From an uncultured Rubrobacteraceae bacterium (GTDB lineage Bacteria; Actinomycetota; Rubrobacteria; Rubrobacterales; Rubrobacteraceae), in contig CADCVI010000243.1 in assembly GCA_902806105.1 (NCBI GenBank), forward strand, positions 1 through 19,791: a DNA stretch of 19,791 nt, in the 5' to 3' direction. Shown one piece after another: positions 13,997 through 19,791 of this stretch. The number at the start of each line of letters is the position of its first letter. Position 1 is the stretch's first letter. Made by a program: the position numbers and the translations under genes. The notes below the pieces were generated by a model. That model was given only the letters and a program-made list of their open reading frames with translations, was not told the origin of the DNA and did not search any database.

Positions 13997-15184
13997 GTGA
14001 AGAACGAGGATCAAAGGACGCGGGTTCCCGATGGCAGGCGGGCGCGGCGTATCCTGGAGGAGAAGGCCCGCGCGGCGGGCTTCGACCTCGTGGGCGTGAC
14101 AGGTGCGGGGCCGCTGCGGAGGGGTGGGGAGCGCCTGACGGAGTGGCAGGAGGCCGGGATGGCGGCGGACATGGGCTACATGCACCGTCCGGCCGGGCTG
14201 CTCGCGGACCCGAAGAGGTTGCAGAAGAGCGCGCGGAGCGTGGTCTCGCTCGGGGTCTCCTACTATCCGGGTGACCACCCCGAGGACGGGGGCGGGGGAC
14301 GGGTCGCGAGGTACGCGTGGGGGGAGGACTACCACGTAGTCATCAAGGAGAGGTTGAGGGTGCTGAGGGCAGAGCTCGAAGGAGCTCTGGGGTGCAGGAT
14401 CAAGGCAAGGGCGTTCACGGATGCGGTGCCGCTGTTGGAGCGCTCGGCGGCGCAGCACGCGGGGCTCGGGTTTTTCGGGCGCAACTCCTGCATCATCAAC
14501 GGGCGGATAGGGTCGTACTTCTTTATAGCCGACCTGATCGTGGATCTAGAGATCGAGCCGGACGCGGAGGGGCTCGGTACTTGCGGGAGGTGTACCCGCT
14601 GCATGCAGGCATGCCCGACCGGCGCGATCAAGGCCCCGGGCGTGGTGGACGCGCGTCTTTGCATCTCGTACCTCACCATAGAGAACAGGGGGGAGATACC
14701 GCGCGAGCTGCGCGGACAGGTCGGGGACTGGGCCTTCGGCTGCGACGTTTGCCAGGAGGTATGCCCGTACAACAAGCGCAAGGCGACCGTGAGCTCCTGG
14801 CCCGAGTTCTCGGCGAAGGCCGGCGCCGGTCCTTACCTCGGCATACCGGAGGTGCTCGGGATACGTGACGACGAGGAGTTCGAGGCGCGTTTCGCGGGGA
14901 CGCCCCTGACGCGCCCCGGTCGAGCCGGGCTCCTCAGGAACTGCTGCGTGGCGGCCGGCAACCTCGGGCTCGGGGAGGCGGTACCGGCCCTCATCGCCTG
15001 TCTCGTCGAGGACGAGTCGCCGCTCGTACGCGGGCATGCGGCGTGGGCTCTCGGGGAGATCGGGGGCGCGGAGGCGGTGGCGGCGCTGGAGGGCGCGCTC
15101 GAGGGGGAGGACGATCCGTTCTGTCTCGGAGAGATTCGGCTCGCTCTAGATCCCGGCCCCCGTCCGTCAGCGAGTGTGGGTTAG
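13997..15184 (+). CDS. queG: Epoxyqueuosine reductase QueG
   Basis: A 395-residue QueG. The cobalamin-binding N-terminal part includes the catalytic Asp in FTDAVPLLERS (D142). Two [4Fe-4S] clusters are indicated by CGRCTRCMQACPTGAI (C196, C199, C202, C206) and LCISY...GCDVCQEVCPYNK (C222, C249, C252, C256). A C-terminal HEAT-like repeat (VRGHAAWALGEIGGAEAV) is usual for the longer form. QueG performs the last step of queuosine synthesis, reducing epoxyqueuosine in the wobble position of tRNAs with GUN anticodons. No other queuosine gene is in the window. The start is GTG 13997, with the -10 box 6 bases upstream. The stop TAG is part of the -10 box of the next gene. Confidence 0.95.
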   Translation: MKNEDQRTRVPDGRRARRILEEKARAAGFDLVGVTGAGPLRRGGERLTEWQEAGMAADMGYMHRPAGLLADPKRLQKSARSVVSLGVSYYPGDHPEDGGGGRVARYAWGEDYHVVIKERLRVLRAELEGALGCRIKARAFTDAVPLLERSAAQHAGLGFFGRNSCIINGRIGSYFFIADLIVDLEIEPDAEGLGTCGRCTRCMQACPTGAIKAPGVVDARLCISYLTIENRGEIPRELRGQVGDWAFGCDVCQEVCPYNKRKATVSSWPEFSAKAGAGPYLGIPEVLGIRDDEEFEARFAGTPLTRPGRAGLLRNCCVAAGNLGLGEAVPALIACLVEDESPLVRGHAAWALGEIGGAEAVAALEGALEGEDDPFCLGEIRLALDPGPRPSASVG

Positions 15185-15196
15185 AATAGGGAGACT
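15182..15196 (+). promoter_or_regulatory. Promoter of the J-domain gene overlapping the queG stop
   Basis: TAGAAT (15182-15187) contains the queG stop TAG and lies 9 bases before ATG 15197. AGGGAG (15188-15193) is only 3 bases from the ATG, too close for an ideal ribosome site. A very short leader or leaderless transcript is likely. Confidence 0.4.
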
Positions 15197-16045
15197 ATGG
15201 CGGAGCAGATCAACTACTATCGTATCCTCGGCGTCCCTCGCTCGGCGAGTCAGGCTGAGATAAAGGCTGCTTACAGGAAGCTTGCCAAGGAGCGCCACCC
15301 CGATCACTCGGGCGGGAGCGAGACGGATTTCAGCCAGTTGCAGGAGGCGAACGCCGTCCTCTCAGACCCGAACCGGCGCCGCAGCCACGACGAGGCGCTG
15401 GACCTCGCGCACGCCGCCGACCAGCTCGCCGGGCTCAACCTCGACTTCGGCTCCCTGGACGACGAGGTCTCCAGAAAGCGCCGCGAGCGCGAGGAGCGCG
15501 GCTCTTCCGAGGGTGGTCCCGGCCTGGGCGAGCGCCTTCGCAACAGGTTCCGCAAGGAGGACACGGACGAGCCGGGCAGGGGCGCGAGCCGGAGCGACGA
15601 GCGTGCATCCTCCGGCAGGAGCCGCAACCGGCAGCCGGCGCGGGAGGCGCGCTGGTACGAGCCGCACGACTTCGACCCCGAGCCGATCACCTGGAGGTCC
15701 GGAGCCCTGAGCTTTTTCGGGGCGCTCTTCGCGTTCCTCGCGGTCGGGCAGATCGGCCTGTGGGCGACCGGGGCCAACGCGGCGCCGGGCGTCCTGGAAC
15801 CGGGGGTGACGTCTCTGGGCCCCCTCATGTTCGTCCCCTACACGCTGGTTGGCCTTCTCGCAGCCTACTTTGCGTACAAGGCGGCGGGCTGGGCAGCCCT
15901 CGTGCTGGTCTTCGTCGCCGCCCTCGTCGTCGGCGGCTCGGGTGGCCCCGAGAGCCTGCTCCAGTTTGTCGCCCTGGGCATCGCGTTGCTGCTTGCCGTG
16001 GTCTACCTCGGCAACCGCCGCGACGAACGCAGCCGCCGTCGCTAG
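15197..16045 (+). CDS. Membrane-anchored J-domain (DnaJ-like) protein
   Basis: A 282-residue protein. An N-terminal J domain (about 6-68) contains INYYRILGVPRSASQAEIK and the HPD motif (34-36) needed to stimulate DnaK ATPase. A long polar, Arg/Ser-rich linker (about 90-155) follows. Four hydrophobic helices fill the C-terminal part, such as FFGALFAFLAVGQIGLWA and LLQFVALGIALLLAVVYLG. There is no Gly/Phe region, zinc finger or substrate-binding domain, so it is not a general DnaJ; it may bring DnaK to the membrane. The linker predicts a flexible cytoplasmic arm. The start is the ATG at the conserved J-domain N-terminus. It is on the same strand as queG, 12 bases after its stop. Confidence 0.9.
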   Translation: MAEQINYYRILGVPRSASQAEIKAAYRKLAKERHPDHSGGSETDFSQLQEANAVLSDPNRRRSHDEALDLAHAADQLAGLNLDFGSLDDEVSRKRREREERGSSEGGPGLGERLRNRFRKEDTDEPGRGASRSDERASSGRSRNRQPAREARWYEPHDFDPEPITWRSGALSFFGALFAFLAVGQIGLWATGANAAPGVLEPGVTSLGPLMFVPYTLVGLLAAYFAYKAAGWAALVLVFVAALVVGGSGGPESLLQFVALGIALLLAVVYLGNRRDERSRRR

Positions 16046-16204
16046 AGAGGTCCCGGCTTACCGGTAGTCGCCCTCGTCCTCACGCGTCGTCCATGACGCA
16101 TCCTGGCACGTATTCAGGGTAGAGCGTCTCCGGGCCGGGGAGCATTACCGCGCCGCGGGTAAGATAGCGGTTTCGGATCTCATCCAGAGAAGGTGGCTTC
16201 GAGC

Positions 16205-17830
16205 ATGGACATAGCGGAGATACAAAGCTTCATAGTCGCCTTCGAGGAGAAGTTGGCGCCGGTGGAGAAGGCTTCGAGCGAGGCTTACTGGGAGCTTGCG
16301 ACCACGGGGACGGAGGAGGCGAGCAGGGAGGTCGTGCGCGTAGGCAAGGAGTACAACGCGCTCTTCTCGGACCGGGACGAGTTCGAGAAGGTCAAGGGTT
16401 GGTACGAGGGGCGCGACGCCATCGAGAGCAGGATCCTGCGGCGGCGGCTGGAGATCCTGTACAGGACCTTCGCCGGGCGGCAGGGGGACGAGGCGACCCT
16501 CACGCGCATAGAGGAGCTCGAGGCCGAGGCGAACTCCGTCTACAACAACCACCGGGGCAGGGTCGGCGGCGAGGAGAAGAGCGAGAACGAGTTGCGAGGC
16601 ATCCTGCGCTCCTCCGGCGACGCGGCCCTCAGGCAGGAAGCCTGGGAGGCCTCGAAGTCCGTCGGCCGTCACGTCGAGGGGACCGTACGGGAGCTCGCAC
16701 GCCTCAGGAACAAGCTCGCGCGGGACGCTGGCTACCCAAACCACCGCGTGCGCGCGTTGGACCTTCAGGAGATCGAGGTCGAGAGCCTGGACCGCCTGAT
16801 GGACGACCTCGAAGCCACCACCCGCGCCCCGTTCGAGGAGCTGAGGGGCGAGATCGACGCGCACCTGAAGCAGAGGTTCGAGACGGAACGGGTGATGCCG
16901 TGGCACCTGTCGGACCCCTTCTTCCAGTCCTGCGCGCACGAGATCGCGGCCCTCGGGCATTCAAACGGAGGTCCCGGAACGGACGCGGACCGCTACTTCG
17001 AGGACAAGGACCTCCTGACCCTGACGCGCGAGACCTACGACGGGATGGGCCTGGAGGTGCGCGACGTCCTGGCCCGGAGCGACCTCTACGAGCGGCCGGG
17101 CAAGAGCCAGCATGCTTTCTGCATCCCCATCGGGAGGGACTACCCCTACGACGTGCGGGTGCTGGCGAACGCCGAGCCCGACGCGTACTGGGCGGATACC
17201 ATGCTGCACGAGTTCGGCCACGCCGTCTACGACAAGAACCTGAACCCGAGCCTGCCGTACCTGCTCCGCTCCGTCGCCCACACCAGCACCACCGAGGCGA
17301 TCGCCCTGATGATGGGCTCCCTGGCGAGCGACCCGGCATGGCTCTCCTCCGTCGCCGGTGTCTCGGAGGACGTGCTGGAGGCCGACCGCGAGTACCTCCA
17401 CAGGAGCACCCGGGCCGACAAGCTCGTCTTCGTGCGGTGGGCCCTCGTGATGTACCGCTTCGAGGCGGCCCTCTACGAAGACCCGGACCGCGATGACCTG
17501 AACGACCTGTGGTGGGACCTCGTCGAGGACCTGCAGTTCCAGGGGAGCCCGCCCGGCCGCGACGAGCCCGACTGGGCCGCCAAGATCCACGTCGCCGTAG
17601 CCCCGATCTACTACCACAACTACGTCCTCGGACACCTTACGGCCGCCCAGCTGCGCCACCACCTCGAGGAGCGCGTGGCGAGCAGGCCGTTCTTCCTGAG
17701 CGAGACCGCGGGACGCTACCTGCAACAAGCGATCTTCGGTCCCGGCGCCCGGGACGACTGGGAGGAGACCATCCTCCACGCCACCGGGGAGGAGTTGAAC
17801 CCATCCTACTTCGCGGAATCTCTCCGTTAA
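16205..17830 (+). CDS. Zinc metallopeptidase, M3 (oligoendopeptidase F/thimet)-like
   Basis: A 541-residue mostly helical protein. The gluzincin motif is MLHEFGHAVYD (H335, E336, H339), with the third zinc ligand E364 in TSTTEAIALMMG, 25 residues later. The HEFGHA form and long helical N-terminal half fit the M3 family of cytoplasmic oligopeptidases, which trim short peptides. Some features, such as the early EAYWELATTG region, also recall M2-like bacterial proteins, so the M2/M3 choice is open. There is no signal peptide. The frame opens at GTG 16193, but ATG 16205 is preferred because AGAGAAGG lies about 12 bases ahead. TAAGAT (16160-16165) is a possible -10 box. It ends convergent with rtcB, 285 bases apart. 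Confidence 0.85.
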   Translation: MDIAEIQSFIVAFEEKLAPVEKASSEAYWELATTGTEEASREVVRVGKEYNALFSDRDEFEKVKGWYEGRDAIESRILRRRLEILYRTFAGRQGDEATLTRIEELEAEANSVYNNHRGRVGGEEKSENELRGILRSSGDAALRQEAWEASKSVGRHVEGTVRELARLRNKLARDAGYPNHRVRALDLQEIEVESLDRLMDDLEATTRAPFEELRGEIDAHLKQRFETERVMPWHLSDPFFQSCAHEIAALGHSNGGPGTDADRYFEDKDLLTLTRETYDGMGLEVRDVLARSDLYERPGKSQHAFCIPIGRDYPYDVRVLANAEPDAYWADTMLHEFGHAVYDKNLNPSLPYLLRSVAHTSTTEAIALMMGSLASDPAWLSSVAGVSEDVLEADREYLHRSTRADKLVFVRWALVMYRFEAALYEDPDRDDLNDLWWDLVEDLQFQGSPPGRDEPDWAAKIHVAVAPIYYHNYVLGHLTAAQLRHHLEERVASRPFFLSETAGRYLQQAIFGPGARDDWEETILHATGEELNPSYFAESLR

Positions 17831-17977
17831 GCGAAAGCTCCGCGCAAGAACCCACGGCCCCCCAAGGATCTCCAGGCCCTCCGAATACGCGAGCACCTCG
17901 GAGGTAAGGCAGCATACCCGCCCGGCACCACCACGATTCCCTCGAAGCCCACGGCACCTCATCGAGCAGCGAGCCGC
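17831..17977. other. Gene-free stretch after the metallopeptidase
   Basis: About 150 bases between the peptidase stop and the hairpin cluster, without a credible gene or clear signal. With the hairpins it makes up the 285-base gap between the convergent peptidase and rtcB genes. Confidence 0.4.
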
Positions 17978-18050
17978 GCCGGAGGGGGAGCCATCGTCTT
18001 CCCTCCGGCCGGGAGCTCCGTTCTCCCGGCGGTCGAAAAGGACCGCCGGG
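17978..18050. terminator. Chain of three overlapping perfect hairpins between convergent genes
   Basis: Hairpin 1 pairs GCCGGAGGG (17978-17986) with CCCTCCGGC (18001-18009). Hairpin 2 pairs GCCGGGAG (18008-18015) with CTCCCGGC (18023-18030). Hairpin 3 pairs CCCGGCGGTC (18025-18034) with GACCGCCGGG (18041-18050) around GAAAAG. Neighbours share bases, so hairpin 2 competes with 1 and 3. A pyrimidine-rich stretch, not a clean T-run, follows on the plus strand. The likely role is ending transcription from one or both sides. Confidence 0.65.
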
Positions 18051-18115
18051 GCTTCCTTACCCTCGTGTTACTCCGGGGGCGTCTCTACTTTCTCTCGTTC
18101 AGGTTCGCTGGGGTT

Positions 18116-19609
18116 TTACCCCCTTTTCTTCTTGCGCCGGGGCTTGCCGCCGCTGTCCATGCGGACGATCTTTGGGGTGAACCTCCCGATGAGGTCGACC
18201 AGGTCCCCCTGCAAACCGACGACGGCCTCGATGTCCTTGTATGCGGCGGGCGCCTCGTCCAGGGAGCCGCCGATCAGGGTTACGCCCTTCTCGGCGAGGT
18301 ACTCCCTCCAGCGCTCCTCGGAGATGCTGGCGAAGGCGGCGGAACGGCTCATGCGCCTGCCGGCCCCATGGGAGGCGGAGTTTATGGACGAAGGGTTGCC
18401 CCTGCCCCGCACGACATACCCGGGATCCCCCATGGAACCGGGGATAACACCCATCACCCCACGTCCTGCCGGAGTCGCGCCCTTGCGGTGAACTATCACT
18501 TCCTCGTCTTCGAACGTTTCCTTCCAGGCGAAGTTGTGGTGGTTCTCCACCTTCGCCAACAGATCCTCACCCAGGGCCCGGGCTACCTTCTCGTGTATGA
18601 CGGCGTGGTTGGCGGAGGCGAAGCGGCCGGCGAGCTCCATGGAGAGCCAGTACTCCTCCCCTTCCTCGCTCGAAAGGTCGAGCCAGGAGAGGTCTGCCAC
18701 GCTCCCCTGCAGCCTCGGGTGCTTACCCTTCGCTATCTTCGAGTAGCGGTTGGCGATCTTGAACCCGACCGCCCGGCTGCCGGAGTGCGAGAGCAGGGCC
18801 AGGTACCTCCTTCCGGGGACGAAGGCGAGGGAAGCCCCCTCCTCGCTCACGCCCTCCTCCGGCTCCGATCGAACATCACCCGCCTCCCCCAGAGCCTCGA
18901 AGATGCCCCACTCCACAAAGTGGTTCCCGGAGCCCGAGGTTCCGAGCTGGGCGCGTCCCGTATCCTGCAAACCCTTCAGAAAGGGCGTGGCCTCCCAGGC
19001 GGGGTCGTCGAGGACCTCGTGCCCGGGTCGCCTGCCCTCGCTGTACTTGGAGCCCGCGCCGAAGTTGGTGTTGCGGAGCAGGACCTCGGCCAGGTCGTCG
19101 CGCCGGTCGTCGAGGACCTCCGGCTGGACGTCGAACACGGACAGACGCATACGACACGCGATGTCCACCCCGACGGCCCAGGGGATAACGGCGCCGGTCG
19201 TTGCGAGGACCCCGCCCACGGGGAGGCCATATCCCAGGTGAGCGTCCGGCATGAGGGCACCGCCGGCGGAGATGGGGAGGCGCATGGCGTTCTCCATCTG
19301 GGCGGTGGTGTTGGGCTCGATCAACTCCGGGCCCCAGACACCGTGCGGGAGGGGTTCCTCGCGGAGCTCATCGGCTGGCTGCGCCGCCAGGGCTTCAAAC
19401 CGGGCCGCCTCGCGTGCAAGCGCGCGGGCCAGGGGAGCGAGGGACGGGTCGGAGTCCGCGGTGGGATCGGCGCGCGTGGCTTCCAGCTCGCGGAGGATGG
19501 AGTCGTCGTCCATGCCCTCCCGGCCGAGCGCTTCGGCGGCGATGAGGGCTAGGCCGATCAGGCGCCCCTCCGGCCACCCGCGTTCCATGAGGTCCTTGCC
19601 GTTTATCAT
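18116..19609 (-). CDS. rtcB: RtcB-family RNA-splicing ligase
   Basis: A 497-residue RtcB, longer than the roughly 400-residue E. coli enzyme. Family motifs run in order: MPDAHLGYGLPVGGV (120-134), AVGVDIACRM (D149 and metal ligand C152), GTSGSGNHFVEW (H230), LLSHSGSRAVG, ENHHNFAWKE, VIHRKGATPA with GVIPGSMG, and SASHGAGRRMSR with the His that is guanylylated. RtcB joins RNA 2',3'-cyclic phosphate or 3'-phosphate ends to 5'-OH ends using GTP and Mn2+, in RNA repair. The extra length is mainly about 50 N-terminal residues (INGKDLMERGWPEGRLIGLA) and an acidic insert (SEPEEGVSEEGAS). GGAGAAGCAAGGA lies just before the ATG. No archease or rtcA gene is visible. Confidence 0.94.
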   Translation of the reverse strand: MINGKDLMERGWPEGRLIGLALIAAEALGREGMDDDSILRELEATRADPTADSDPSLAPLARALAREAARFEALAAQPADELREEPLPHGVWGPELIEPNTTAQMENAMRLPISAGGALMPDAHLGYGLPVGGVLATTGAVIPWAVGVDIACRMRLSVFDVQPEVLDDRRDDLAEVLLRNTNFGAGSKYSEGRRPGHEVLDDPAWEATPFLKGLQDTGRAQLGTSGSGNHFVEWGIFEALGEAGDVRSEPEEGVSEEGASLAFVPGRRYLALLSHSGSRAVGFKIANRYSKIAKGKHPRLQGSVADLSWLDLSSEEGEEYWLSMELAGRFASANHAVIHEKVARALGEDLLAKVENHHNFAWKETFEDEEVIVHRKGATPAGRGVMGVIPGSMGDPGYVVRGRGNPSSINSASHGAGRRMSRSAAFASISEERWREYLAEKGVTLIGGSLDEAPAAYKDIEAVVGLQGDLVDLIGRFTPKIVRMDSGGKPRRKKKRG

Positions 19610-19691
19610 TTCCTTGCTTCTCCTTGTCGCGCGGTGCGCGTCTGGTTCTTCGCCTCTTCATCCTTGCCGGACGGGTGTCCCGCCCGCTGCC

Positions 19692-19733
19692 GAAGATCGG
19701 TCCTGCCGCGGCGTGGGACCCGGTTGGATCTTC
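19692..19733. terminator. Interrupted stem between rtcB and the tRNA gene
   Basis: GAAGATC (19692-19698) pairs with GATCTTC (19727-19733), and just inside GGTCC (19699-19703) pairs with GGACC (19716-19720), leaving a six-base bulge CGGTTG on one side. It is 3' of the tRNA and 5' of rtcB on the minus strand, so it may end tRNA transcription or act in tRNA 3' processing. No T-run is present. Confidence 0.45.
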
Positions 19734-19761
19734 ACCCAGTCGTGCGTTCGCATCATCGCCG

Positions 19762-19791
19762 CGTCCCCAGCCGGACTCGAACCGGCTTCTG
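19762..19791 (-). tRNA. 3' end of a tRNA gene, probably tRNA-Glu, cut by window edge
   Basis: The minus strand reads a T-arm GCCGG-TTCGAGT-CCGGC with a perfect 5-bp stem and standard 7-base loop, then a 7-base acceptor strand TGGGGAC and discriminator G (19762). The encoded bases after it are CGG, so CCA is not encoded. The acceptor implies a 5' end GTCCCCA, and with G73 this resembles bacterial tRNA-Glu, but the anticodon lies outside the window. Confidence 0.8.

Noticed and set aside
18065..19552. A 495-codon plus-strand open frame opposite rtcB
   Set aside because: All RtcB motifs are on the minus strand, and the plus frame has no coherent domain.

Overview
The window is GC-rich and gene-dense, apparently chromosomal DNA. 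It uses GTG and TTG starts, and several genes appear to be leaderless, with a -10 box 6-9 bases before the start codon. Together with the gene content this suggests an actinobacterium, most likely of the Rubrobacter group; the assignment rests on overall impression, not on a database search.

Layout: (1) 1-641, a HAD-family phosphatase on the minus strand, cut by the window edge, divergent from a YgfZ/GcvT-like folate-binding protein (690-1688). (2) 1877-5925, an iron-sulfur assembly operon: sufC, sufB, an intrinsic terminator, sufD and a Rieske ferredoxin. (3) 5928-7524, an interposed set: a 14-codon ORF coupled to a membrane-anchored HNH nuclease, a small unknown protein and a GFA-type zinc protein. 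(4) 7643-8059, the scaffold/sulfur-transfer gene sufU with its own promoter. No cysteine desulfurase (sufS) lies in the window. (5) 8135-9077, a small membrane protein divergent from a small cysteine-containing protein. (6) 9337-10665, three overlapping minus-strand genes for related small membrane proteins. (7) 10744-12135, an aldehyde dehydrogenase of the succinate-semialdehyde type. (8) 12272-13423, a membrane diguanylate cyclase, convergent with a MarR regulator (13433-13894). (9) 13997-17830, queG (epoxyqueuosine reductase), a membrane-anchored J-domain protein and an M3-like metallopeptidase. (10) 18116-19609, an RtcB-family RNA ligase on the minus strand, followed at the edge by the 3' end of a tRNA gene, probably tRNA-Glu.

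The clearest functional theme is iron-sulfur biology. SufBCD and SufU build clusters; YgfZ supports certain Fe-S enzymes in other bacteria; the Rieske protein and QueG are cluster users. QueG, RtcB and the tRNA gene give a weaker tRNA/RNA-processing theme. I found no CRISPR array, transposase, prophage or recognisable defence or biosynthetic cluster. The best leads are the terminator inside the suf operon, the recurrent leaderless promoters, the SUF locus split by an exported HNH nuclease, the repeat-built membrane protein trio, and a chain of three mutually exclusive hairpins at 17978-18050.
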